A stretch of DNA of 50,629 nt. It comes from JBDRKE01 sp043814315. Its GTDB lineage: Bacteria > Omnitrophota > Gorgyraeia > Gygaellales > Profunditerraquicolaceae. The translations under genes and the position numbers were made by a program. The stretch is from assembly GCA_043814315.1 (NCBI GenBank), contig JBDRKE010000003.1, positions 1 through 50,629 of the forward strand. The letters are read 5' to 3'. Shown piece by piece: positions 14,630 through 22,787 of the stretch (within the stretch, counting starts at the first letter, position 1; each line of letters opens with the position of its first letter). The notes below the pieces were generated by a model. The model had not been told where the DNA came from, did no database searches, and saw only the letters and a program-made list of their open reading frames with translations.

Positions 14630-15700
14630 ATGAAAAGACATCTTTATAATTTGGCAACGGATAAATATAAAGGGTTTATTCCGGCTGTTTTTAAATTTTC
14701 TTTATGGATTTTGTCTTTGATCTACGGGTTTATCGTAAGGTTCCTGATTTTTTTAAAGCGGCGCAATCTCCATCGGCTGGATTGTAAAGTTATTAGCATT
14801 GGCAATATCACGGTAGGGGGGACCGGAAAAACGGCGCTGGTGGAGTTTATGGCAGGATACCTGAAGAAGCAGGGGCATAAAGTGGTTATCTTGAGCCGCG
14901 GTTATAAGAGGGAAATCCAAAATCCAAAATCCAAAATCCAAAACTACGAAACAATGGGAGATGAGCCTTATATGCTCAAGATGAGGCTGAAGGATATCCC
15001 TGTTATTGTAGACAAGGACAGGATTCGCTCAGCCCGCCGTGCCATACAGGCCTTCGGCGCGGATGTGGTCATTTTAGATGATGGTTTTCAACAGTGGAAG
15101 ATCGCAAGAGATTTAGACGTGGTGACTATCGATGCCACCCGTCCTTTTGGCAACAGGCATCTTCTTCCGCGCGGCATCTTGCGCGAACCGCTTTCTTCTC
15201 TGGCCCGTGCGGATATGTTTGTTTTGACCAAGACAAATCTGAATGAGAATACGTCCATGATCAGGGAAGAGTTGAATAGATTAAATCCCGCAGGCCCTGT
15301 TTTTGAATCTTCCCATGAACCCGTGGGTTTTTACGATATTAACGAACCCCAGCGGATATTAAGCCCGGATTCCCTGCGATCCAAGACCGCAACTTTATTT
15401 TCGGGTATCGGTGACCCGGATTCCTTTGAGGAGTTGATAAAAAGCCTCGGCATCAAGATCGGGTTGCCCTTTAGGTTTAGCGACCATCATTTTTATTCGA
15501 AGCAGGATTTAGATGATATCTTCAAGGCAAGCCGCGATAAGGGCATAGATACGCTGATTACGACAGAAAAAGATTTTGCGAGATTGTCTTGCGCGAAAAT
15601 AGAAACGCAAGGGTTGCAGGTTTTAGTCTTACGTATTGCCATAGTTTTTAAAGATGAGCCAAGACTCTGTCATAGACTCCTTGAGCTGTATCCTGCTTAA
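14630..15700 (+). CDS. lpxK: Tetraacyldisaccharide 4'-kinase
   Basis: LpxK phosphorylates the 4' position of the lipid A disaccharide at the inner membrane. The 356-residue protein shows an N-terminal hydrophobic anchor (FKFSLWILSLIYGFIVRFLIF), the P-loop in GNITVGGTGKTALV, VVILSRGYKR, GDEPYMLK, ILDDGFQQWKIARDLDVV with the catalytic D-D-G-F-Q-x-x stretch, and HLLPRGILREP. The C-terminal part has FSGIGDPDSF, FSDHHFYS and TTEKDFARL. ATG 14630 follows AGGGGAAT and gives the conserved start. A ten-residue insert (IQNPKSKIQN) between SRGYKRE and ETMGDEP comes from a repeat tract read in frame; the loop it sits in varies in length between species. It overlaps the next gene by 47 bases. Confidence 0.94.
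   Translation: MKRHLYNLATDKYKGFIPAVFKFSLWILSLIYGFIVRFLIFLKRRNLHRLDCKVISIGNITVGGTGKTALVEFMAGYLKKQGHKVVILSRGYKREIQNPKSKIQNYETMGDEPYMLKMRLKDIPVIVDKDRIRSARRAIQAFGADVVILDDGFQQWKIARDLDVVTIDATRPFGNRHLLPRGILREPLSSLARADMFVLTKTNLNENTSMIREELNRLNPAGPVFESSHEPVGFYDINEPQRILSPDSLRSKTATLFSGIGDPDSFEELIKSLGIKIGLPFRFSDHHFYSKQDLDDIFKASRDKGIDTLITTEKDFARLSCAKIETQGLQVLVLRIAIVFKDEPRLCHRLLELYPA
14912..14945 (+). repeat. AAATCCA heptamer tract in frame in lpxK
   Basis: Four exact copies of AAATCCA are followed by AAAC. This is a half element (one arm only) of the palindromic family. The unit is free of stop codons in all three frames of both strands. Confidence 0.75.
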
Positions 15701-17603
15701 GGTACTGGGATTTTTTATCAGATTCCTTCCCATCCGTTTCAGTCTTTTTTTAGGCAGAAGGATAGGCGATCTTCTCTATTGTTTTGACTTAAAACACAGG
15801 TCCATCGCCTATTCTAATATAAAAACGGCATTCGGCGACACTCGGGATCCTCCCCAGATACGCAGGCTCACCCATGAATTCTATCAGTCTTTTGGCCAGA
15901 ATCTCATTGAGATATTTTTCATCCCTTCTTTAACCAGGGCTCATGTAAAGAAATATGTCTGTATAGAGGGCCGTTCCTTTATCGATGAAGCTTTTAGCGT
16001 TGGCAAGGGCGTGATTTTTCTGTCGGTCCATGCCGGCAGCTGGGAACTTTCCAGCGTTATTTGCGCTTCCCTCGGGTTTGATTTTAATCTGCTGGTGCGA
16101 GATCAACGGTATCCGCGTTTAAATGAACTCCTGAATAAGTATCGCAGGCACCGAGGGTGTAAAATCATCCAAAGGGAAAGCCAGACGCGGAATTTAGTGA
16201 AGGCGCTAAAAACTAACGAGGCGATAGGCATGACTATGGACCAGGGAGGCAAAGACGGAAGCCTGGTCAGATTTTTCGGTAAGGAGGCTTCCATGGCCAC
16301 GGGCGCCATAAGGCTTGCTCTTAAATACGATTGCCAGATTGTTCCGGGTTATTATACGCGCGTCAAAGGGCCTTACATCAAAGCAATCCTCAGGGCCCCC
16401 TTTAGAGTTAAAAAGAGCGGGAATTTAGAAAAAGATATTCATGATAACTTACAGGAATTAGTGTATCTCTTTGAAAAGGACATCGAAAGGTTTCCGCGGG
16501 ATTACCTTTGGTTTTATAAGATATGGAAGTATGGCCGAACCAGGAGGGTTTTGATCTTGAGCGATGGCAAGGCTGGCCACCTTAGGCAATCCGAGGCCCT
16601 GCTCCAAATCCTCAGCCGCCACCTTCAGGAGCATGGGATGGCGCCAGAAGCCGAAACCCTGCAAGTCAAATTTAAGAATGCCTGGGCAGAAAAAGGATTT
16701 AGGTTTGCCGGTTGCCTGTCTGGTAAATATCAGTGCCAGGGGTGTCTTGGATGCCTGAAAACACTTTTGCAAAAAGACAACTACGATTCCCTGAGTCGCG
16801 CCAGGCCGGATATCATCATCTCCTGCGGTTCGAGCGTTGAGCTGGTTAATTATATTCTTTCCCGGGAAAATAAGGCTAAGTCGATTGTACTGATGCGTCC
16901 GATGCTGTTAGGCACGAGCCGATTTGACCTGGCGATTATACCCGGACACGACCGGCCGCAAAAGAGGAAAAGCATCGTGATTACGCAAGGCGCACCGAAT
17001 TTAATCGATAAGGAATATTTAACGGTTCAGGCCGCAAGGCTCAAGGAAGCCTCGGGGCTTGCGCTTTCAGAGAAAAATCTGTATCTAGGGTTCTTCATCG
17101 GAGGGGATACAAAGGCGTTTCGTTTGACAAAAGAGACGCTGTCGGGCGTTTTACGCCAGGTAGGATCAGCAGCTAAAAAGTTAGACGCTGAAATTCTGGT
17201 AACCACATCCCGGCGGACTTCAAAAGAGAGTGAGGAGTTGGTAAAAAATGAATGGGGGCATGACCCCCGTTGTAAATTTCTGGTGGTCGCCAATGAAAAA
17301 AATATACCGGAGGCTGTGGGCGGGATTCTGGGCCTAAGCCAAATCGTCATTTGCACTCCGGAGAGCTTCAGCATGGTGTCGGAAGCCATCAGCAGCCAAA
17401 GATATGTCTTCGTTTTTAATGCCCGCGGCTTGAGGCAAAAACATCGGCGATACTTGAACCATTTTTCCCGGAAGGGCTATCTCTATTTAACCGAGATTGA
17501 GGACTTGGGCCAAAAAATAGAAGAGGTCTGGGCCAATCAGCCGCCCATTCAAGCGCCAAACGATACTCTTTTGATAAAAGAAGCCATCAAGAAGATCATC
17601 TAA
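15654..17603 (+). CDS. LpxL-type acyltransferase fused to an ELM1-like domain
   Basis: The 649-residue protein joins two domains. Residues 1-298 are a lipid A late acyltransferase of the LpxL/HtrB type, which adds a secondary acyl chain to Kdo-lipid A: hydrophobic N-terminus, SVHAGSWE with the H-x4-E catalytic pair (H126, E131), the FFGKEASMATGAIRLAL block and a terminal PRDYLWFYKIWK. Residues from about 299 match the ELM1 family (named for a plant mitochondrial fission factor; bacterial function unknown, with a predicted GT-B-like fold): ILSDGKAGHLRQSEALL, a central cysteine-rich segment and ICTPESFSMVSEA. The fusion suggests the ELM1 domain works on lipid A or core at the membrane; this is inference. 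It starts inside lpxK, overlapping it by 47 bases. Confidence 0.9.
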   Translation: MSQDSVIDSLSCILLKVLGFFIRFLPIRFSLFLGRRIGDLLYCFDLKHRSIAYSNIKTAFGDTRDPPQIRRLTHEFYQSFGQNLIEIFFIPSLTRAHVKKYVCIEGRSFIDEAFSVGKGVIFLSVHAGSWELSSVICASLGFDFNLLVRDQRYPRLNELLNKYRRHRGCKIIQRESQTRNLVKALKTNEAIGMTMDQGGKDGSLVRFFGKEASMATGAIRLALKYDCQIVPGYYTRVKGPYIKAILRAPFRVKKSGNLEKDIHDNLQELVYLFEKDIERFPRDYLWFYKIWKYGRTRRVLILSDGKAGHLRQSEALLQILSRHLQEHGMAPEAETLQVKFKNAWAEKGFRFAGCLSGKYQCQGCLGCLKTLLQKDNYDSLSRARPDIIISCGSSVELVNYILSRENKAKSIVLMRPMLLGTSRFDLAIIPGHDRPQKRKSIVITQGAPNLIDKEYLTVQAARLKEASGLALSEKNLYLGFFIGGDTKAFRLTKETLSGVLRQVGSAAKKLDAEILVTTSRRTSKESEELVKNEWGHDPRCKFLVVANEKNIPEAVGGILGLSQIVICTPESFSMVSEAISSQRYVFVFNARGLRQKHRRYLNHFSRKGYLYLTEIEDLGQKIEEVWANQPPIQAPNDTLLIKEAIKKII

Positions 17604-17611
17604 GGAGCATC

Positions 17612-17758
17612 TTGTAAATTCAAATGACAAAGCACAAAATTCAAAATAAATCCCTGCCTACCGGCAGGCAGGCAAAATTCAAAACTAAAGAATTTTTGTT
17701 TTGAATTTTGGATTTTGAATTTGTTTTGTGCTTTGAATTTTGACATTTGAATTTGGAC
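17612..17758 (+). repeat. Palindromic element with CTGCCTACCGGCAGGCAG core
   Basis: The A-rich left arm (ATTCAAATGACAAAGCAC, AAAATTCAAAAT) and the T-rich right arm (GTGCTTTGAATTTTGACA, TTTGAATTT) are complements over about 60 bases. A GC-rich hairpin (17653-17672) sits inside the left arm. The gene that follows has its own GAGGAG site beyond the element. Confidence 0.8.
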
Positions 17759-17784
17759 TTCGTGAAGAGGAGTTATTTCTAGAA

Positions 17785-19875
17785 ATGAATATTCTTCAAA
17801 TCTTACCCGAACTCAATGTAGGTGGCGTCGAGACAGGCACGCTGGATCTGGCAAGGCATTTGGGTAAACTCGGACATAAAGCGGTTGTGGTCTCTGCAGG
17901 CGGAGAGTTGGTCCGGGAACTGGAATCCTCAGGCGCCATTCACTATAAGCTGCCTGTCCACAAAAAATCTGTCGTTTCGATCATCAAGACGATTCCGCTC
18001 CTGGCCCAGATCATCAAAAAAGAAGAGATCGATATCGTGCACGCACGCTCCAGGGTTCCTGCCTGGATTGCCTATTTTGCCTGCCGCCGCACCAAAGCTG
18101 TTTTTATCACTACCTGCCACGGTTATTATAAGAAGCAACCTTTTAGCTATATCATGGGCTGGGCGAAAAGGGTGATCGTCTTAAGCAATTGTATTGCCAG
18201 GCACATGATAGATGATTTCGGGGTCCCCATGGAAAGGATAAAACTGATTCCGCGCAGCGTTGATTTAGAAAAATTCAAGTTCACCAGCCCCGATAAAAAA
18301 AGAGGCAAAGAATTCAATGTAGGCATAATCGCAAGATTGACGCCCATCAAGGGGCATCTTCCTTTTATTAAAGCCATGGCCAAGGTGGCGCGAGCCATGC
18401 CCCGGCTCAAGATATGGATCGTCGGAGATGCCTCAACGCATCGCCAAGGATACAAAGAGGAAATACAGGTTTTAGTGAGGCGTCTGGGATTATGGCACAG
18501 CACGGAATTTTTAGGTACCCAGAGGGATATCCCGCAGATTATGTCGCAGTTGGATTTACTGGTCCTGGCTACTGTCACGCATGAGGCGTTCGGCAGGGTC
18601 ATTATTGAAGCCCAGGCCTGCGGCGTTCCGGTCGTAGCCACGCAGGTCGGCGGAGTCGTTGATATCATCGACAATAAAGAAACAGGCCTGCTTATTCCTC
18701 CGGCTGATCCCAACAGCATGGCCGAGGCTATCATTCAGATATTCAAAGATCTACCCTTGGCTGTCCGCCTGGCAGAGAACGCCCGCAAGAAGGTTCAGGA
18801 GAAATACAACCTGGACCTGATGAGTAAAAATACTTTAGACGTTTATAAGGAGGCGTTAGGCCAATCCAAGATTCTTATCATCAAATTAAGTTCCCTGGGG
18901 GATATCATACTATCTACGGCCGGGATCAGAGCCATCAGGGAAAGATTCAGAGAGCATCATAAAATAAGTGTTTTGGTGAGTGAGGATTGCAAAGACGTGC
19001 TTTTACGCTCTCCTTATGTTGATGAACTGCTTGTGGCGGATTTCAAAAACAAAGACGGGGGTGCGCGGGGACTGCTGCATCTTGCCGGAATGTTACGTAA
19101 AAAGAATTTCGATATCGTTATCGACCTGCAGAATAACCGCAAGAGCCACATGTTAACTTTTCTAAGCGCAAGTCTTTACCGTTATGGGTATGACAATAAA
19201 AAGTTCTCATTCTTACTCAATCATCGTATCCCGCAAGACAAGGCGACATTGGATCCGGTGAGCCACCAGTTCAGAATTCTCAAGATGCTGGATATTGATT
19301 TAGAGGATCCGCGTTTAGAGCTGTGGCCTTGCGATGAGGATCAGCGTTACATAGATGATCTTCTGAGTTCCCAGTGGCTGTCCGCCCATCAAAGAATCGT
19401 GGGGATCAATATGAGCGCAAGCCCCCGCTGGCAAAGTAAAAACTGGCCTTTACGTCATATGAGCAGGTTCTGTGAAGAATTAAGCAGGCGGGATATCCGG
19501 GTGGTCCTTACGGGTACGGAAAAAGATTTGAGCCAGGCCAACGCCCTTATGAACATGATGAAGAGCGTAAAACCTATTAATGCCTGCGCAAAAACAACGG
19601 TGAATCAATTGGCCTGTTTGATAAAAAAATGCAGCGTGTTTGTTTCTTTTGATACCTCTGTCCTTCACGTGGCAGCGGCTGTGCAGGCTCCTTTTGTGGC
19701 CCTTTTCGGGCCGACGGACCCCGCCAGACACCTTCCGCCGGCAAAGAACTTTGTGGTCATTAGGAAAGAATTGTCCTGCGGCCCCTGTTATAAAGCGAAA
19801 TGCCGGCGAAGAGAGTGCATGGAGCTTATCACGCCGGAGGAAGTGCTGGAGGCGGTTGATCGATTATTAAAATGA
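17785..19875 (+). CDS. GT4-GT9 bifunctional glycosyltransferase fusion
   Basis: The 696-residue protein fuses two GT-B enzymes. Residues 1 to about 358 are a GT4 glycosyltransferase: the N-terminal LPELNVGGVETGTLDLARHL, HARSRVPAWIA, CHGYY, the conserved GIIARLTPIKGH and the donor-site block VTHEAFGRVIIEAQACGVPVVAT. From about 361 a GT9 (heptosyltransferase-type) domain follows: ILIIKLSSLGDIILSTAGIRA, INMSASPRWQSKNWP, SFDTSVLHVAAAVQAPFVALFGPTDP and a cysteine cluster CGPCYKAKCRRRECM at the end. Together they could add two successive core sugars. ATG 17785 follows GAGGAG; the earlier in-frame start at 17740 is in repeat DNA. The stop overlaps the next gene by ATGA. Confidence 0.92.
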   Translation: MNILQILPELNVGGVETGTLDLARHLGKLGHKAVVVSAGGELVRELESSGAIHYKLPVHKKSVVSIIKTIPLLAQIIKKEEIDIVHARSRVPAWIAYFACRRTKAVFITTCHGYYKKQPFSYIMGWAKRVIVLSNCIARHMIDDFGVPMERIKLIPRSVDLEKFKFTSPDKKRGKEFNVGIIARLTPIKGHLPFIKAMAKVARAMPRLKIWIVGDASTHRQGYKEEIQVLVRRLGLWHSTEFLGTQRDIPQIMSQLDLLVLATVTHEAFGRVIIEAQACGVPVVATQVGGVVDIIDNKETGLLIPPADPNSMAEAIIQIFKDLPLAVRLAENARKKVQEKYNLDLMSKNTLDVYKEALGQSKILIIKLSSLGDIILSTAGIRAIRERFREHHKISVLVSEDCKDVLLRSPYVDELLVADFKNKDGGARGLLHLAGMLRKKNFDIVIDLQNNRKSHMLTFLSASLYRYGYDNKKFSFLLNHRIPQDKATLDPVSHQFRILKMLDIDLEDPRLELWPCDEDQRYIDDLLSSQWLSAHQRIVGINMSASPRWQSKNWPLRHMSRFCEELSRRDIRVVLTGTEKDLSQANALMNMMKSVKPINACAKTTVNQLACLIKKCSVFVSFDTSVLHVAAAVQAPFVALFGPTDPARHLPPAKNFVVIRKELSCGPCYKAKCRRRECMELITPEEVLEAVDRLLK

Positions 19876-20144
19876 ATATCCTTTACATCTTTAACCATCT
19901 TAACGCAGGCGGGATTACCAGTTATCTGCTTACGTTAGCCGCAGGAATGAAAAAGAAAGGCCACCATGTTTATATGGCTTCTAGCGGCGGAGAATGGCTT
20001 CTGAAATTCACGGAGCAAGGTATCAACACTATTTTTATCCCCATAAACACAAAAAAAGAAGTGAGCCCCAAGATTTTATCGAGCTTTTTGAAGTTATCAA
20101 AGATCATAAAAAAAAAACCATATCCAGCTCGTTCATTCCCATAG
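19872..20144 (+). CDS. GT4 glycosyltransferase, N-terminal part (frameshifted)
   Basis: This is the first part of a GT4 glycosyltransferase split by a one-base frameshift. It reads NILYIFNHLNAGGITSYLLTLAAGMKKKGHHVYMASSGGEW, the acceptor-domain start of the family, then ends in unrelated residues after a run of ten A (20108-20117). With nine A the frame continues as HIQLVHSHSRTTQVLAHLL into the second part. The overlap ATGA with the gene before shows it is translated from the same message. The cause could be a sequencing error in the homopolymer, a real mutation, or transcript slippage on A10; the sequence alone cannot decide. Confidence 0.8.
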   Translation: MNILYIFNHLNAGGITSYLLTLAAGMKKKGHHVYMASSGGEWLLKFTEQGINTIFIPINTKKEVSPKILSSFLKLSKIIKKKPYPARSFP

Positions 20145-20157
20145 CCGTACCACACAG

Positions 20158-20994
20158 GTGCTGGCTCATTTACTGAAAAAAAAATCTGGGGCCAAGCATA
20201 TTTTTACCTGTCACGGTTTTTTTAAGATAAGGTTTTTCAGAAAGCTTTTTCCCTGCTGGCCGGATGCTACCATCGCTATCAGCGAATCCGTCCAGGAACA
20301 CCTCCTCAGGGATTTTAAAGCAGATGAGAAGGATGTATTTGTTGTGCATAATGGTATAGATTTAGAGAAATTCAAAATTCCTGCCTTGCCGGCAGGCAGG
20401 CAAAATTCAAAGTTCAAAGATGACATGAAGAAGAGGTATGGATTAAGGCAGGGGCCGGTCATAGGAATTGTCGGTAGGCTTTCGGATGTCAAGGGGCACA
20501 TCTATCTCATTCAGGCCATGCCTTGCGTCCTCAAGAGTTTTCCGGAAACTCAACTTCTGATTGTCGGTGATGGAAAGATGAAGAAGGAATTAATGCGGAT
20601 GGTTGAGAATCTCGGGTTGAAAGGGAACGTAGTTTTTGTTCCCTGCGTATCCGATACAAGAGAAGCTTTCTGTGCCATGGATGTGTTTGTCATGCCTTCT
20701 TTGAAAGAGGGTTTAGGTTTGGCCCTGATGGAAGCGATGGCTTCTGGCCTGCCGGTGATCGGTTCGGATGTCGGGGGCATAAGAAGCCTGATTCAGGAGG
20801 GTGAAAACGGCCTTTTAGTAAAACCCTCTAATGTAACCGGACTATCGCAGGCGTGCCTGCGCATTTTAGGTGATCCGCAAAAGTCCAGATCTCTGGGCGA
20901 AGCGGCACGCGCCTTTATACACAGGAATTTTTCTCAAGATAAGATGGTAACCCAAACGGAAGAAGTTTACTTAAAGTGCTTAAACGACTCTTAA
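20158..20994 (+). CDS. GT4 glycosyltransferase, C-terminal part (frameshifted)
   Basis: This is the second part of the GT4 enzyme that begins at 19872. It carries TCHGFFKIRFFRKLFPCWPDATIAISES, the donor domain GIVGRLSDVKGHIYLIQAM and the catalytic block PSLKEGLGLALMEAMASGLPVIGSDVGG. The GTG at 20158 is merely the first possible start in this frame; family alignment says the real protein continues from the upstream part through about 20118. After HNGIDLEKFK a segment IPALPAGRQNSKFKDD is encoded by a palindromic repeat read in frame (20370-20421). Everything after the frameshift is well conserved, which argues for a recent lesion or an artefact. It overlaps the next gene by 19 bases. Confidence 0.85.
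   Translation: MLAHLLKKKSGAKHIFTCHGFFKIRFFRKLFPCWPDATIAISESVQEHLLRDFKADEKDVFVVHNGIDLEKFKIPALPAGRQNSKFKDDMKKRYGLRQGPVIGIVGRLSDVKGHIYLIQAMPCVLKSFPETQLLIVGDGKMKKELMRMVENLGLKGNVVFVPCVSDTREAFCAMDVFVMPSLKEGLGLALMEAMASGLPVIGSDVGGIRSLIQEGENGLLVKPSNVTGLSQACLRILGDPQKSRSLGEAARAFIHRNFSQDKMVTQTEEVYLKCLNDS
20370..20421 (+). repeat. Palindromic repeat inserted in frame in a GT4 gene
   Basis: ATTCAAAATT, then the hairpin CCTGCCTTGCCGGCAGGCAGG (20380-20400), then AAAATTCAAAGTTCAAAG. The hairpin is read as P-A-L-P-A-G-R-Q. The same core is present at 7258-7276 and 17653-17672. Confidence 0.8.
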
Positions 20995-21761
20995 TCGTCA
21001 TACTCCTTGTTATCCTTGTGTTCTTTTTGGCCCTGGGGATTATTTCCTGTAATTATGTTGCGCCTATCCTTATGTATCACTCTATTAATCTAAAGGTGCC
21101 TTTCGGCAACAGGATGGTGGTTTCCGTAAAGAGTTTTGAACGCCAAATGCGTTTCTTAAAAGATCACCGTTATAATGTCGTGCCGCTTGAAACCCTGGCC
21201 GATTTGGTCAGGGAACAAAAGAAAATACCCCCCAAGACCGTGGCTATCACTTTCGATGATGGATATAAAGATAATTATACCTTGGCCTTCCCCGTATTAA
21301 AAAAATACAATCTTTGTGCTACAATATTTGTGATTCTTGATGAGATCGATAGGCCTCAGGGAGACCGGCTCAGCTGGCAGGATCTTTTCGCCATGCGTGA
21401 TTCAGGGCTGATGACTATCGGCAGCCACTGCCTGGGCCCTGAGCCGCTCATCAATAGTAAATCTGAGGAAGAAATCAAAAGGCAAATTACAGAGTCCAAG
21501 AGAATATTAGAGGAAAGACTGGGCAGGGGCATCTATGCCTTCAGTTACCCCGAGGGCAGATTCACCCCCCAGATAAAACAATGGGTACGAGAGGCAGGGT
21601 ACAAATTCGCTGTCGTCACCAATCCCGGGAAAAAATTTCCCAATGATGACGTGTTGGCTTTGAAGCGCCTGAGGATCTCTGATACCTCGGACAGCCTGTT
21701 TGTTTTTTGGGTGGAGTCCAGCGGTTATTATAATTTTATACGCGAACATAGAAGGAAATAA
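20976..21761 (+). CDS. Membrane-anchored polysaccharide deacetylase (NodB-type)
   Basis: The 261-residue protein is a NodB-homology deacetylase with an N-terminal signal anchor (LLIVILLVILVFFLALGIISC). Seen: motif 1 TFDDGYKDNYTLAFPVL with the catalytic base and metal Asp, YHSI upstream, motif 3 SYPEGRFT and a late SYPLF-like region. Motif 2, normally S-H-T-x-x-H, here reads G-S-H-C-L-G-P-E, so the first metal-binding His is present but the second is not. The enzyme may bind metal differently or be weak. The start is GTG 20976, inside the previous gene. Location among core glycosyltransferases suggests it removes acetyl groups from a surface sugar; this is inference. Confidence 0.85.
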   Translation: MLKRLLIVILLVILVFFLALGIISCNYVAPILMYHSINLKVPFGNRMVVSVKSFERQMRFLKDHRYNVVPLETLADLVREQKKIPPKTVAITFDDGYKDNYTLAFPVLKKYNLCATIFVILDEIDRPQGDRLSWQDLFAMRDSGLMTIGSHCLGPEPLINSKSEEEIKRQITESKRILEERLGRGIYAFSYPEGRFTPQIKQWVREAGYKFAVVTNPGKKFPNDDVLALKRLRISDTSDSLFVFWVESSGYYNFIREHRRK

Positions 21762-21769
21762 CTGTCGCC

Positions 21770-22777
21770 ATGAACAAGAGAGTCCTTATTTTTAATGTCA
21801 ATTGGCTGGGAGACGTCTTATTTTCTACGGCCGCCATCCGCAACATCAGGCTTAATTTTCCGAACAGCTTCATTGCCTGTATCGTGCCCAGCCGTTGCTA
21901 TTCGATTCTAAAAGGCAATCCGCACCTGGATGAGATTATTATTTTTGACGATAAAGACAGGCACAGAAGCCTCCTGGCGCAGTTAAATTTTGTGAGGCAG
22001 CTCAAAAGCAAAAAATTCGATATGGTTTTTTTACTGCATCGTTCTTTTACGCGGGCGCTGATCTGCCGTCTGGCCGACATTTCGCAAAGGATCGGTTACC
22101 ACACCAGGAAACGCGGCTTTCTGTTAACAAAGAGCATTGCCACTCCCGAAAAAGATACCCTGCACCGTATAGATTATTACCTGAATATCATGGAAAAAGC
22201 CGGCTATAAGGTCGAAGACAGGTTTATGGAATTTTTTGTCAGCGAAGAAGACGAAAAATTTGTGTCTGAATTTTTAAAGAATCAGGATGTCAGAGAAGGT
22301 GAATTCCTGGCGGTGCTTAATCCAGGAGGAAACTGGTTGCCTAAGCGTTGGCCTCGGGAATACTGGGCGATTTTAGCCGATCGGCTCAGCCTCCAGCGTC
22401 GGGCAAAAATTATCATCACCGGAAGCCTGCACGATAAGTCGCTGGCTGCGCAGATTAAAGAAAGAATGAAAGAAAAACCGATTCTAGCCAGCGGGCTATT
22501 GAATATCAAGCAGTTAGGAGCCCTCTGCAAGAGGGCCGATGTATTTGTTACCGCTGACACGGGGCCTTTGCATATTGCCAATGCCGTAGGTGCCAAAAGG
22601 GTTATTGCCCTTTTTGGCCCTACGTCTGTGGAGATTACAGGGCCTTACCCTTTGAGGAACGTAAAGATTTTACGCAAAGATACAGGTTGCAAGATTCCCT
22701 GTTACGTTGTCCATTGTCAGAATAACCGCTGCATGAAGGCTATCACGCCGGAAGATGTGATGGAGCATATAGAGTAG
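21770..22777 (+). CDS. GT9 heptosyltransferase
   Basis: The 335-residue cytoplasmic enzyme belongs to GT9, the ADP-heptose:LPS heptosyltransferases. Seen: N-terminal RVLIFNVNWLGDVLFSTAAIRNIR, which fits heptosyltransferase II (WaaF) best, the nucleotide-sugar region LNPGGNWLPKRWPREYWAILAD, TADTGPLHIANAVGAKRVIALFGPT and a C-terminal cysteine group (C-K-I-P-C, later H-C-Q-N-N-R-C-M). Length is normal for WaaF. It follows the deacetylase by 8 bases. The acceptor sugar cannot be fixed from the sequence; with three other GT9 domains nearby, this one is the closest to a canonical stand-alone enzyme. Confidence 0.92.
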   Translation: MNKRVLIFNVNWLGDVLFSTAAIRNIRLNFPNSFIACIVPSRCYSILKGNPHLDEIIIFDDKDRHRSLLAQLNFVRQLKSKKFDMVFLLHRSFTRALICRLADISQRIGYHTRKRGFLLTKSIATPEKDTLHRIDYYLNIMEKAGYKVEDRFMEFFVSEEDEKFVSEFLKNQDVREGEFLAVLNPGGNWLPKRWPREYWAILADRLSLQRRAKIIITGSLHDKSLAAQIKERMKEKPILASGLLNIKQLGALCKRADVFVTADTGPLHIANAVGAKRVIALFGPTSVEITGPYPLRNVKILRKDTGCKIPCYVVHCQNNRCMKAITPEDVMEHIE

Positions 22778-22787
22778 TCTAGAGAAT

